Shown piece by piece: positions 1-12,149 of a stretch of 64,000 nucleotides of DNA. The stretch is from Zantedeschia hybrid cultivar (lineage: Eukaryota > Streptophyta > Magnoliopsida > Alismatales > Araceae): contig JARZZO010000013.1 in assembly GCA_030544215.1 (NCBI GenBank), positions 27,821,229 to 27,885,228 on the forward strand, given 5' to 3'. How positions within the stretch are numbered: the stretch's first letter is position 1; each line of letters starts with the position of its first letter. A program made the position numbers and the translations under genes. Below the pieces are notes generated by a model. That model ran no database searches. It was given only the letters and a program-made list of their open reading frames with translations, and had not been told where the DNA came from.

Positions 1-2563
1 GAGTTTACTCTTCTGGATTGGTCTCCTTTGGAAGATTTCTTCTCCTTCCTCGGCTGCGGCGTTTTCCTCTCTCCGCCCTTTCGTCCCATCACCTTCTCTT
101 AGCTTTCATCCTCTTTGACCCGTTTTTGTACTCTTTAGGTTTACCTTCCTTAATCTCCTCATTCTCCTCAGCAAATATGTGTATTCGTTTGTGTGTTGGA
201 TCGAGCGTTTGCCACCAGGTACGGCTTTCTACTTTCTGCGGTTGGAGTCTTGTTTGTTGACGTTCTCTGTGTAGGCCTTGTTGTTTCTGCGTACCAACTG
301 TTCGACAATATGTCGAACTCAAGTCAGAGACTCGAGATTGTGTACGCAACCCCCTACTTTATTGCCGTGAGTAGGCCCAACGAGCTCTCCTGCTTCTTGG
401 ACAAACTGCTAACCTTTTTGCAGCCCCCCTTTCACTTGTTGAAGACTTTTCTGGTTCTTATGCTTCTGCATCCCATCGGCAAATTGTGTTGGTTCCTTCG
501 GCATCTAGAGGCTACCAGTTATCTCTACAGTTTGTATTTGCTGTGTTTTATCTTTGTTTTTTGTGTTCTAGTCGGGTTTGGTCCTAACTACTTTGGTAGT
601 ATAGACCTGCTCGTTTGCTTGGAAGGTGTTTGTTGTTTTGACAACTTACTGTAGTACTACGGGTTTTATGAACGAAAGCTCCTTCCTATGTTCAAAAAAA
701 AATTTCATGGAGACGAGGACGGACATCTCCGGGGACTGGAAATTGTGGCAGTCTGTGGGGAGAAAATGACGTAGGTCTAGGTCAGCGGAGCTCATAGCAG
801 CATCAGAACCGGACAAGTTTTCGTTAGAAGTATAACTTAAATGTTCATTTATATATTTTTTTTTTCAGGATTGTACAGATACATATGTAGTTATTTTAAT
901 TCTGTCAAGGAGATGAAACAAGGACGGACTATTCTTTTTCCTCATTTTACCTGCTCAACGTTGATGTAGACAAACCGCAGATGATCCTAGGTTAGAAACC
1001 ACAGAATACAATCTACTATGGAGATCATACATTAACTATATAATATAGAATAGGACAGTCTAAGGTGTATTTATATGTAACTAACCCCATTGCCGTGTTA
1101 TCCCTCTGCATTAAGTATATTCTCTTCATGGATACGCAATAATTAAGCTTCTATATAACATTGCACGCTTTTAGGTAGGGTACATATTACCTAACCTTCC
1201 ATCTCGTGCCTGTAACTTTGCTGAGCCTCAGATGACTCCTTCAGCTTGAGACCCGGAATCTTGCCTTCTATCCATTTGCCCCGTCCTTGTTGCTCGGCTC
1301 GAATCCAGCGGAGTGATAGTCGCCGTTGCACATGAAACCAGACGGCCATCTTCCTCTCACACCAGTTAGAGTTAAGACGGTCCTTATACCTAGCCCCTTA
1401 TCTTAAATCTGAGCCCGCCTTAACTTATGCTCCCTTTCCCCACACCCTCCCTCTGTTACACCTTATTCTGTGGACCTCTTTCAGCTATGCTTTGAAAAAA
1501 TCCTCATCCCTATGTAGAATCTGACCTATACTTCGAGCCCTATTCCTCGTTCTCGCGAAACATTAGGATCAGATTGGTTGATATATACATGAGATAGGGT
1601 TTAGCTCCTAGCTAAGCCATTAAGAGATCTACTTTTCTTTTAACTATTTTGATCCTTTCGAGATAGTTGACGGCACTGTCAGACCAGTCATATTCCATGC
1701 AGTTCAGAAAGAAACCACGCCATGTTATACTAAAACAAGCCCTAACCTTGAGAAAGATAACCTAGAGATTTAGAATGATGCAAATATATGGTTAGATCTG
1801 TTATCATGAATTTATAATGCTGGATTGAAACACATAGGGATAGATCTTCGTATGGATCATAATAATTTTGAAGCCTCATTGGCGGCGGATATATAGGTAA
1901 ACTTCCTATATCATTTAAACCCTCTCTATGACATGCATGTATTAATTGCACCCTCAAATCTACAATCCATGGTTATCCGTGGCTCAGTTTCGTGCCGTTT
2001 ACATGCTGCTTGTTGGTCTAAGAAACATCAACGTCATAGTGTTCGCACAAATTTTATGTAGCTCATTGGGAACACACTATAATGTACAGGTTCCAGTATC
2101 TTGCATTGCAAACACCAAGTAGAACTGTAGAAGCAAACGACAAAAAGTAAAAGGAGTATCAGATGAATTAATTGGCAGCAGCAAGAGGGTCCTAATTAAG
2201 GAAGAAGTTTGACGGTTTTGTGCCAATAAGCCCTAAACAGAGAACCCTACATGTGCTCTAGAGAGGGATTTTGGCACCTGGGTAATCTCTCACCATGCTT
2301 TGTCTGTTCTCGGCAGGGGTACGATACCTAGTAATGAGGACGGTTGCCCGAGGTACCTAGGGTATTCGTTACATGCATGTGTTCATGTGCTGAGATTTTT
2401 TTTTGCCTTTCTTTTCTCCCATGAGAACATGAATAGGGGAAGATCCTGTGTACTATCCTCGGGTTTGGATCTCTATTCATCGAGTGCTATGAGGTAAGGG
2501 TATGTAGTTTTCTTTGCCTACAACTGCCTTAACAAATAAGAGGATTATAAAAGAAAAATAGAT
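1..2563. other. Unassigned AT-rich DNA, no gene recognised
   Basis: Nothing with recognisable protein similarity is seen. The first 650 bases are less AT-rich and hold an open frame without an ATG start (193-654), hydrophobic and low in complexity, which I do not accept as a gene. The rest is AT-rich with scattered stops in all frames. It could be decayed transposon or intergenic DNA; I see no LTR ends, primer site or tandem array. Confidence 0.5.
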
Positions 2564-2720
2564 TGTGACACTATTTTCTAACACAACTTTTGACACATCT
2601 AAGTCCCACATATACATTAGAAAGTACAATGTTAAAGGTGTAGGATTCTTACACTTTTCTTCTGATGTGTGTATGCCACTTAGGCTGTGTCAAAATTTGT
2701 ATTAAGAAATTGTGTCACTC
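2564..2720. mobile_element. MITE-like fold-back element
   Basis: About 157 bp that folds on itself almost end to end. The left arm begins TGTGACACTATTTTCTAAC and continues to TTTTGACACA. The right arm, reverse complemented, reads AGTGACACAATTTCTTAAT and again reaches TTTTGACACA. Pairing continues past that block through CTAAGT, so the whole element is a long imperfect hairpin. It has no coding capacity. I could not find a clear target-site duplication, so the superfamily is open. It could instead be an inverted repeat of unknown origin. Confidence 0.5.
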
Positions 2721-5005
2721 GTTTTCTAATTACAAACGGCTTTGAATGGTACCAAGTTTCTATTTTTTCTGGTGATTGATTCTTCCTTATTCTCCCACTG
2801 ATATTAAGAACTGCTTATAGGTCTGCTAAATTACAGTACCAAGTGATGAAGGTAGCTACACTTGCATGATTATTTAGTGTCGGAGAATCGTGTGATCCAT
2901 CTCAAGATAGGTGAATAAAATGCGTCCAATGTTAGTCTACTTTATTTTATCAAGGTGGGGGCGAATACCTAACAGACTCACATGCCCCTCATAAGTTGCA
3001 AAGTAACATACACATTGGCGTGAACAATGAAAAATATGAGGTGAGTCTGATGTGGACCATTTTTAAGCATTGGAATTTCAGGCTTTCGACTTCAAATGAG
3101 CTTAACTTCGAGATTGAGAGTCAAATTGGCATGCACTTAAGGACTTACCAAATTTTATAAAAGGCATTAGAAACAATGTCATTAGTATTTTTTAAATTGG
3201 GTCATTTCCTATGCTAGAATAAGCTTTGAAATAAAGATATGCAAAGATATTGGCAAATACCACCATGGAAATCTCTTCTAAAGGTTTTCTATTCCAAGTT
3301 GGATTTGGATTTGAACTTTCATTTATTTAAATTTGAGGGTTTTACTTAGGGAATAACAAGTAACTTAGGAAATCTTTATTGATAATTAGATAGAAGTTTG
3401 TTTTTAAGTAAAATTGATATCGTTATTCTATTTATACCAGCTGTATATTGAGAGCATTGAAGAACAGTTATGAAGTTTGAACGAATTTTATGTTATTTCT
3501 TAAAGTAAGCAAAGCATTCTTATCCTTAATTTGATAGAAAGATATGAAGAATTCTCTTATACTTTATATCATCATTTTCTTCTATTTTCTCATTTCTCTT
3601 TCACATCTCTTTTATCAACGGCAATCCTCATAGATGTATTTGGTTAGTTGACGTTTGAGCAGTTTGAGTACTAACTAATCTCCATCTACATGTTGAAGCA
3701 TAGTGTGTCAGCAAGTTCAGCAGTATACAAAAGGGGGACATTTCAGATTTGAATTAATGAGGAGCAAAGAAGACAAATAAAATGTTTACTCTATTTGGAC
3801 CCAGAAAATGGATTTGTACTTCATATGGTAAAATCCTGAGTTTATTTTTCCCCGAAAAACTTAAATTACCTTCATGCTTTGTGTTAGAAGCAGCCTATAA
3901 AAACGAGTCATCAAATATCAACAACTCATACAATGAATCTTATTCTTATTTTGATGAAAGTTTCTCTGAAATTTGATATATACTTGAAAAAAAAAATATT
4001 TTGCATATGCTTAGGTTAATTCATAGGCCATAAGGATGAATATTTATCATTGTGGGCACATAAACCGTCATCATCACATTTGAAAAAGCATGAGATTTCC
4101 CCTATGCAAGGAGGCTGATACATATAATTTTCAATGCATCAAAATATCAAGTTGTCATCTTAAAGGTGCATAACTTTCAAATAAAGAATTAGAAGAGAAT
4201 GCAGTTCGCATATTTTTGAGATTTCATCAATTTCAGTTTCAAAATTTTGAGTTGTCAACTTTAAAAAGGTGTAGATGTCAAAAAGGAATTAATCAGATTA
4301 AGATGCCATGTCCACCTGGAAGTTCAACTAATAGTAAACACCTCATCTAATTGGACACCATATCTTAATATCTTAAAAAAATGTTAATGTTCTTTATGAG
4401 TCTCAAAATTGTGATGCTTGATATGTTTTCAAAGAAAAAAGATGGGTGCACAAATATTTTTTATATATGGGTATCAATGCAAGGAAATTGGTGTCTCAAG
4501 CAACATGTTTTTAATGGTTAAAATTCGCCATATATGGAGACGGGATCAAGAGACCTAAAACAAAAGACCAGTTCCTAGCAGGGAGGGCGTCGGTAGACAA
4601 ATAACAACCATTGATCAATAAACACCAGTACTCAATTTTCTGAGTCTGACTAAATTGATCGACACTGGTCTGCCAATGTTATTACTCAGTTTTTCGTAAG
4701 TTGCTAGATTGGTCAAGCAACGCCAGTACTTCTTTACTGTCGGTTTTTATGATGCATAGAGTTGGTCAACTAACCAGGACCATTGGTCGATTAGTGTGAT
4801 CTAACAATCTATCTTTAGACAAATTGCCTTGTCTAGGTCTATACTTGCGCAAGGATAGTCACATGTTATACAAAATGTTGTTTTACATGTCAACTCTCCT
4901 ATTATAATAAAAGTCCTTTCACTTTTTCTAAGATCCTAATGAACTTTTTGCAGGCCTTCTTTCTCACTTGTTCCAGGCTTCCTATCTCACATTTCACCTA
5001 CCATC
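2721..5005. other. Unassigned AT-rich DNA
   Basis: No gene, LTR end or primer site recognised. Around 4563-4800 a degenerate motif recurs in both orientations (forms of TTGGTC and CCAGTACT), like a worn palindromic repeat. Otherwise nothing. Confidence 0.4.
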
Positions 5006-5947
5006 GGTAGAAACTCAATTTTGGACACCCCTGTGGTCTCATACAAACATCCTCTTGGGATTCATGCTTTAAATCCTCAAGTTGTCCTTTCTAAAATCTA
5101 ATTCAACTCATGCATAATAAAAAATACCATTTGAATTTAAGCCCCTCCTAGATGGCAGTCTTCTTTACTGCCTACAATTCTGGACGACAGATCTTCTTGC
5201 TGCCTAGAATCCCAGACGGTAGATTCGACTGCCATCCCCATCCCTGAATGACAAACTTGGCTGCCGTCTACTGAATCAGACTCAGTCAAGCCACACCACC
5301 CATGATCTCCCCCCACTACAACCACTACTCTCTACAAACCAGACACCCCCTTACTCCATGCGGCCAGTCCGGCCACTAACACTACCCGTTGACCTTCTCC
5401 TATTAGTCTAAACCCAAAAACGGAGATTTAGACCTTAAAAATATCTTATTTTCTCCCTCCACTATAAGACCCCCATGGGTGGCACCATGGAAAAGGGTTG
5501 GACGTAGAAGAACTGGAATTCACTTAGAGGACTTGAAGACATGTGGAGCATCAATGAAAACTATTCAGAGCATCCCTAGCCGCCAAGAAGGAGCCGGACT
5601 TGCTTTCCAATTCTCTCATTTTCATTTCCTTGTATTTTCGTACCATCTTCATGACTTAGCTTAGTTCATTTCTTTTTCTAAAGCTATATCCTTGAGTTTC
5701 ATATACATGCACTTAGGCTCTCCTAGTACCCAATTCTTAAAACGGTTTTTACCAAAAAATGGAAGGTGAGTGACCATAACACTTAGTCACTTTTCCTCCC
5801 CACCACTCAACCGGTGAATTTCCCTCTATTTGCTTTTAATTTTAGCATTTTTGCACGAATAGAAACTATACTTTATAGAGCTAAGTGGGTTCATTTGGTG
5901 TCTTCTCTTGCAGTCACTACCTAAGGATCGGAGTTCAGAGTGCTTCA
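5006..5947 (+). mobile_element. Element D, degraded 5' LTR (Tat-type)
   Basis: The left edge reads GGTAGAAACTCAATTTTGGA, which aligns with the LTR start of element C on its own strand (TGTAGACACCGATTTTGGA). The right edge is placed just before a tRNA-Arg primer site at 5959; the exact last base is uncertain because the terminal CA is not clear. Inside, 5150-5290 holds repeated short palindromic motifs built on GACGGCA or TGCCGTC, like the hairpin fields in the LTR of element C. No target-site duplication could be checked. The assignment rests on the two edges and on the homologous leader and gag that follow. Confidence 0.55.
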
Positions 5948-5958
5948 CCCTGGCTAGA

Positions 5959-5976
5959 TGGCGGTCACAGTGGGAC
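5959..5976 (+). other. Primer binding site, tRNA-Arg type (element D)
   Basis: The sequence TGGCGGTCACAGTGGGAC is close to the complement of a plant tRNA-Arg 3' end and to the primer site of element C (TGGCGATCACGGTGGGACC). It lies about 650 bases before a gag start, the expected spacing for this lineage. Confidence 0.65.
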
Positions 5977-6612
5977 ACTCGGAGCTTGCCATACATTGAT
6001 CCCCATGTAAGTGAAGGTAAGAGTTTGCATTTTAATATAGTTTTCTATTCACTGTCGAAAGTTCATACAGTCAATGACAATTTCTGTTGCCGTCCTCATA
6101 TCTAGACGGCAAGGTATATTGCCGTCTACAGTTTTTGAATGGCAACTTAGGTTGCCGTTTACTTTGTTCTGCTTACAGTTTTCTTCCTTGTTGTCTACCG
6201 TGTGTTATTCAGGGGTGATCTTGGGATTTCCGCATAGGGGCTTCTTAGGATAGAGCCGACATTACACTGGTAGTGACACCCTTCTCTCCAGATTCGACTC
6301 TCTACTTGAGGATTCCTAATCGAGTGTGACTAGTTCTCTTCGGGAAGAAACCTTCGTGAATCTCTGTGAGCCAAAGATTCCCATTTGCCGCTGAGCAGGT
6401 TGTACCTTGACCGCCTAGTAGATTCCTTTAGGGTCGAGTGAGTACTCAAGTGAGTCAAGCCTACCCAAAATCCACCTAGCTAAAAACTCCACTTCGAATA
6501 CTTAAGATGAAAAGGGACGTTAAGGGGTTCTCATTGCTTGTGTAGACACCAACCTATCATGACCAACTAACATTCAAACTTGAACTTTAAATGTTATAGG
6601 ATTGAGTGTTAG
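5977..6612 (+). other. Element D leader with palindromic repeats
   Basis: Untranslated leader before gag. The part 6240-6540 is recognisably homologous to the leader of element C (shared blocks such as GAGGATTCC, GAGCAGGTTGTACCT and GGGACGTTAAGGGG against GGGTCGTTAAGGGG in C). At 6070-6185 it carries short hairpins such as AGACGGCAA paired with TTGCCGTCT. In element C a hairpin field sits at the matching place before gag. Confidence 0.6.
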
Positions 6613-7203
6613 ATGGACCGTGTCTTTGGAAATCCTATTTTTGACGACATGATTGAGTTTGTCACTAATGCACGGCACAACCCTCTATTTGAGATAGAGG
6701 AGGACCCCCAACACATTTTCTTAGGAATGCTGCAGGCCTCTCAAGTCAGAGAGGTTCTTAGAGAAGGAAAAACTGATGATTCCTCGTCCACTTATGATGA
6801 ACCTATATTTTCTAGGAGGTCCGTTCCTAACCCTAATGAGGACACTGAGCCCATTAATATCCCGTCTCGGTACTCACCTAAGGAACTCATTCAACTCTTC
6901 TCTCGTGGCAAGATTCCTATATCTCCTACTCATCAAAAAACACCCTTCCAAGGTTCTTCCAATAGGGTTCAACCACATTGGGGCAATCCAAACTCTCAAC
7001 CTACTGGGCAGCCTCCCCAAGTTGTGCAACCCACCTTCACCACTCCTACTGCCTTAGGACAACCACCCCAGACTTTTCAAGGGGCATCACTTCCATTTAT
7101 CCTAGGACAACCTTCTCTAATTCAGTCAAGTCCTCCACCCGCATTCTACAGATTTTGGCAACCCCCCATAGTCCCACCTATCCCTCAACTATCTTTTACT
7201 TAG
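6613..7203 (+). pseudogene. gag: Truncated Tat-lineage gag (element D)
   Basis: A 196-residue frame starting at an ATG, matching the N-terminus of the gag of element C: both share NPLFEIEEDPQ, then a GMLQ block, a SRY-P/T-P-x-L-IQL block, the word SRGK and a FQGSS block. Gag would form the virus-like particle. Only the N-terminal part remains; the capsid core, zinc knuckle and everything downstream are missing. After about residue 115 the protein becomes Pro/Gln-rich and no longer follows element C. It is cut off by the LTR of element E, which begins 11 bases after the stop. A remnant; product not expected to function. Confidence 0.8.
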
Positions 7204-7213
7204 ATAACCACTC

Positions 7214-8524
7214 TGTAGGTTCTAACAAATGTGCTTTCAATGACACATAACAATATTTCTATAAAGAACAATGAAAGGTGATCGCCACAGATCAAAGACC
7301 TCAAAAGAAAATGAAGTGATCGCGAATTACCTTTCAAAATGGGGAGTATTGTGCGTCCTTCTATTTTTCCTCCTTCGGCCGACTGAAGAAGAAGAGCCCT
7401 TCTCATTAATGTTCACTCTCTCAAAGATGATGCACGGCAGGTGGGTAATGCTTTTTGAATTCCTCTTCCAATATCTCGCAAGAAAGACAAGGAAACAAAG
7501 ATAAATAGAAAGAGTGATTAGAGCTTTGAATAGTGTAGTATCTATTTTATGAAGAAATACACTATGCAACTTAACTAAAAATATTCACTTGTTTTGTACT
7601 TTTCTTTAAAATCCCTATACGCAAAGGGAGAGATGTAGTATGAGATGCTAATGAACATGTGTGAAAAGGGTGAATATGATGCATGCAATATAACTACTAT
7701 GAAAAATCATTGAAAACAGAAAGCAAAGAAGAAAGAAATCAAGAAACAGGGTCGGCCCCTCTAAAGCCACCGGGCTTCCAAGGCTTCATGAAAACGAACG
7801 AATAGGTGTGAAGGAAGAAGATGGAGCTCCAACAATGCTGTCCACATTTAGAATTATAAAGCTCTCTTCTCACTCTAGAAAGACACTCCAATAGTGCTCC
7901 GGCCAACTCTCTTGAAGGCTCCAAGGGGTGCATTATATATACATAACATTTTCTAAGATTTTAAGTCTAAAAACTCTCTATTTTCACTTACACATTGTCA
8001 TGGATAATTACAAGTCGGATAGAAACCTTCTATGTAAGGAAATCAGATAATCTCAACCAAAAGAACTTGATTAGCTCGCAACTGAATCGCATCGGCTATA
8101 AGCGACGCCTTTTAAAAAGCGTCGGTCTACTCATACGTCTTTTAGAGAGGCTAATTAAAACAAGATAATCTCGAAAAAATCAAAGATAATCATAAAATCT
8201 CTAAAACATGTTGACTTACAAAGAAGCTATTTAGATAAATAGGGAATTGATTAAGATTTAAATTATAATCAGTTAGGATCAAGAAACTAAATCACATCGA
8301 CCATAGACGATACCTTTAAACTTAATCCTTATTCGATTAAGGAATTTGAGTTAAAATTAATTTCGTATAGAAATCTAAATGACGTCGGCCATGGGCGACG
8401 TGAATTAGAGAATTCATAGAAAAAATGGCAAAAATTAATCAATGATTAAAACACAGACTATTTTGGGATATCATAAATGTGAATGAAATTTATTCAATGT
8501 GAGGTCAAAATTAGCGTATCTACA
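7214..8524 (-). mobile_element. Element E, 3' LTR (Tat-like, minus orientation)
   Basis: A 1311-bp block with TG...CA ends. Read on the minus strand it starts TGTAGATACGCTAATTTTGA, like the LTR start of element C, and ends GAACCTACA. The part at 7260-7480 resembles the matching edge of the LTR of element C (GTGATCGCG and the CCTCC-TTCGGCCG block). It carries GACGC-type palindromes at 8091-8127 and 8378-8410. The 5 bases on its two sides differ, so it is not a clean solo LTR but the end of an element whose body would lie to the right. It interrupts the gag of element D in the opposite orientation. Confidence 0.6.
7932..7941 (-). promoter_or_regulatory. TATA box of the element E LTR
   Basis: On the minus strand the sequence reads TATATAAT within a long TA run, about 590 bases from the LTR start. 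It is at the place where element C has its TATA-like box. Predicted from sequence only. Confidence 0.4.
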
Positions 8525-9058
8525 GTTGCCCTACCTTGACATCAACTTTGCAAGAGAATGAAGCAAACTAGAATGAAATGGCAATGAATGAGATGAAGCA
8601 AAATGATCTGAAAATGTGATGCCAAGGTGTGATGAGATACGCTCTCAACATCATATGATAAGATTCTTTCAAAAGCAATCAATCAGAGTGATTCCAAGCA
8701 ATCTTCAGAGATCAACAAATGCTCGGATGAAGAAAACAAAATGTGCACGAGGGCACAAGAAATAAAAATAGATCAACCTCTATGAGGGAAAGTACCCTAG
8801 GTCATAAACCCTATAAGTTTCATCATGAAGAGCAATTACTAGCCAATGTGGACGTGCTACAACCATGATGGATTTTAAAAAAAATAAAGGTGAAATGAGG
8901 ATGAGGAATCCAAATAAAGGTTAATTTCCAAAAAACAACTTAGAATGACTTCAAAGATAATTGATTACTCAATTTAGAATGGAATATTTCATATCATGTT
9001 GGGACTTAATCATTGATTGATTCTTACCATAATGATTTTAAAATCCTATATGAATGTA
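8525..9058 (-). other. Element E polypurine tract and internal remnant
   Basis: Directly next to the LTR the minus strand reads AAGGTAGGGCAAC, a weak polypurine tract comparable to GGAGGGGCATT in element C. The remaining bases are purine-rich and AT-rich with no protein similarity seen. The segment ends where LTR G begins. Confidence 0.45.
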
Positions 9059-10675
9059 TGTTGGGCTAAAAAAAATTAAAACAGAAAAATATAAATTAAT
9101 GAATGTCGGTATCCAGACGGGGTGCGAAGAATGCAGCAGAATCGGACAATAAAATCATCTTGCCCGTGCTCATCGATCTATTTCGGAACAAGAACGGTAA
9201 AATCAAAAAATCGGGTGTGATCAAATCACCGTGTGTGGGTTCAAATCTGCATACGTGTCGATTCTGTCGAGGCGATGCCGTTAGCTGCACAAACATTTGG
9301 CCTTCAACGATATCCATGCCATTCACTGTGGCGGTTCATCCTCGCTCCCTCATCCAGATAAGCACACTCGCTAAAGATCCTTCGCCGCAACGATGTCCGG
9401 AACATGCGAACGATGAATTCTTGACGTTCGAGAATTGCGTGCGGCGGAGACGAGAAGCACCCTGTGCCCTGAAGGGGGCGCCCAGAGGAGGAGGAGAGAG
9501 AGAGGAGGACGGCAAGCTAGGAGAGACTCTGGAACTTGGCCCAAGGTTTCTACACGGCCTGTATATATATCGACTTTTCACAAAAGTCTCCGAATTAATA
9601 TGAAACCCACTAAAACACCACTCACTAAGAATCTTTATGTGTTTGACCCTCTAAGCCCATTTACCAGTCTGATTTTTAGCCCGTTAAGTTCAATAACACT
9701 TTATTAACTTATAGTAATTAATTAATATCTTATATTTAATTAATTACTCAACCGAATTAGCATCTTATATAAATTTGGTCGGACTTTTGATCAAGTTGGG
9801 TGCCAAGCAACATCGTATGATTCCGGAAGGTAATGAGGTTCAACAACCCACTCATGGAACTAGTCTGTCTAAAATTACTGTGTGGCTATAATCCTTCATT
9901 CGCACAATGCTCTTAAGTCGAGCTTAGGCATAGTCAACCGTCAAACCCTAGATACTCAACTCACTTAGATCAGACTCCACTGTACAATATCAGAAAATAC
10001 CTTTTCTGATATTGTGTCCGCTCTGGCTAGATACTCTTGTAGATCTATCCTAGGGCATTCTCTCTCTAGTTACATGAGAGCGAATGATCCTATATTGAAC
10101 ACACAATTACCTTCGAAGGTTTTTTGCTGGACTCGATCCTTGACTATTAGAGATCCCGTAGATAGGTATTCATGAGTTAAGGTCAAAGCCCAAAAGTCTA
10201 CCGACAAGATGTCTTTGGTGTCTCAAGTCAAAAGATCAACTATGCCACTGTAACGATCAATCAAGCCGGTTGACAGTCAGGTAAATTATCATCTGGTGAT
10301 TTATGTCAGATCAGTTCAGTGAACTCATTCCCTAATGATCACCTACAAGTTCACTATAGTGTCTCTACACAAGTGACTAATGAGATCAGTCACCCTCATC
10401 AAATGAGCTGAAATAACCTGTACTAATCTCACCGGATGTTTGATATCCTTCGCAAACATCCTACGACTAGGAACAATTAAGAACGTGTGTTTATAAGTCA
10501 TTAGTCTTATTATTATGATCTCATCATAATCCGATGACTATTGCACACATTCAAAGACTTCATTATGTGCAATGATAAACTCGCCAATCTTCATAATGAA
10601 ATAAGTGACATTTATCAGTGAACCATATTGTAATACGTGTCTAATGATTGGCTTTGATGACACCTATATCCAACA
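9059..10675 (-). mobile_element. LTR G, copia-type family of F and J
   Basis: A 1617-bp LTR in minus orientation with TG...CA ends. On its own strand it starts TGTTGGATATAGGTGTC and continues AAGCCAATCA. The same start pattern is seen in H, J and F. It ends with GCCCAACA, like CCCAACA in F, and the stretch near 9170-9240 matches the end part of F (CCACACACGGT and AATAGATCG blocks). The flanks ATGTA and TGTCT do not match, so no target-site duplication is visible. It is probably a solo LTR altered after insertion, or an end of a broken element. Confidence 0.65.
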
Positions 10676-12149
10676 TGTCTTAACATAGGCGGTAAAATAT
10701 ACTTATTGCATGAAAGATATTTATCATACTCAGTAATTGTGCTTGATTCACAGTCAAATAAAATTGTATGTGCATAAACCATACATGTTAAAAGATGATT
10801 ATGGATAGCAAAGAGTGACTTAACTGGAGTTAGAAAGTTAAAAGCCATAAGGAATTACTATAACAATGATATTGAATGGGCAATTGCAATCACATTTAAG
10901 AGATCACATCATCTAATTGCCTTATATTGCAATTATGGATCATCCTCTCTCTTTCTCGACCAGAAACTCAAATTTCAAATGCTTAAATTGGTTCAAAACC
11001 CAAAATTTACAAATGTAATAAAAACAGTACCTTATGGTGAGTACATTGAGCATGGAGATAGATTACATCACAGAATTGGAGAGGTAGGGAGAGAGCCTTG
11101 CAGGCCCCAAAAATAATTCATACCATTGTCGCATACATTCCATGATCATCATGCATCATCATACAATATTAAGATCCATTAACTACTGTCCACAATCATC
11201 CATATCATAATCTTATCATTCAACATATGAATAAAAGACCCAAAAACTTATTTTCCTAAAAGAAATGCTTTTTCGGTTAAAAAATACTAGGATTTTCACC
11301 CAAAAAGAATAGTTTGCAATTTTCAAAAGACTACATTTAACATACCTTATGATCATCTAAAACAATAAATACAGCAACATGTGTAACAACAAAAGTCTAA
11401 AAATTTTAAATCTTAGTTTCTATGCATTCATTCAAAATATTATGGAACCATTCCATGTTATGCAAGTCTAACACTTTAAAATCATTACGTGTGATATGGG
11501 CAGAATTTAATGAGAAACATTTCTTGAATAGGTTTAACTGATGACATATGAACAAACTTAAAATATCCCTAAATACTAGCAATTTCACAAACTACCAAAT
11601 TTAAATGGTCTTAAGCCCAATTACCCCAACAGCACGTTTAACCCAACAATAGTGAAATTAGTAGCAAACAAATTCTAAATGCCCAAATGGGCATAGGCCT
11701 AATCGGCCCCGTGCCGGCCTTGACAACGAGGTCAGCCTGGCCTCCCCCTCGGTGCTGGCCTAGTCGGGTCTAGATCGGCCCCTTCGAGCATGGCTTGGTC
11801 TAGCGCTGCCGGCCAATGGCTTGGCAGCAGCCAGGCTCCCTTGGCGTTGTGTTGGCAGCTGCCCCTTTGGGTTGCCAGGCCAGCATCAGCCTGAGCTGCT
11901 CCACGAAGGGTAACAACCAGGTGGTTCTGCCACCCACAAAGGAGGTTGGCTGGTGGCCGGTGCTCCCTCTGCCCATTCCCGACAAGTCCACAAGATGCTC
12001 TAGAGGGGACACCGTGGCCAATGGCATCCTTCCGACGCATGCATGCGCTGCTGTTCCTCGGGATTTTCATCCAAAATCCATCCTACGGAATCACAAAAAA
12101 CACTATGAAAAATCAATCTAATGCACAAAAATTGTGTGAAAAAAAATTT
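10676..12149. other. Unassigned DNA between LTRs G and H
   Basis: AT-rich sequence without recognisable coding capacity, with a GC-rich island at 11700-12070. The island has overlapping open frames on both strands, none with a recognised domain and none standing out. It could be internal sequence of a non-autonomous element bounded by G and H, but the outer flanks (ATGTA and ATTTG) do not match and no primer site is visible. Confidence 0.4.

Noticed and set aside
193..654. Open frame of 153 codons at the left edge
   Set aside because: It lacks an ATG start, is hydrophobic and low in complexity, and shows no motif. It is not supported as a gene.
11700..12121. Gene in the GC-rich island
   Set aside because: Frames of 75-112 codons overlap on both strands with no domain; likely compositional.
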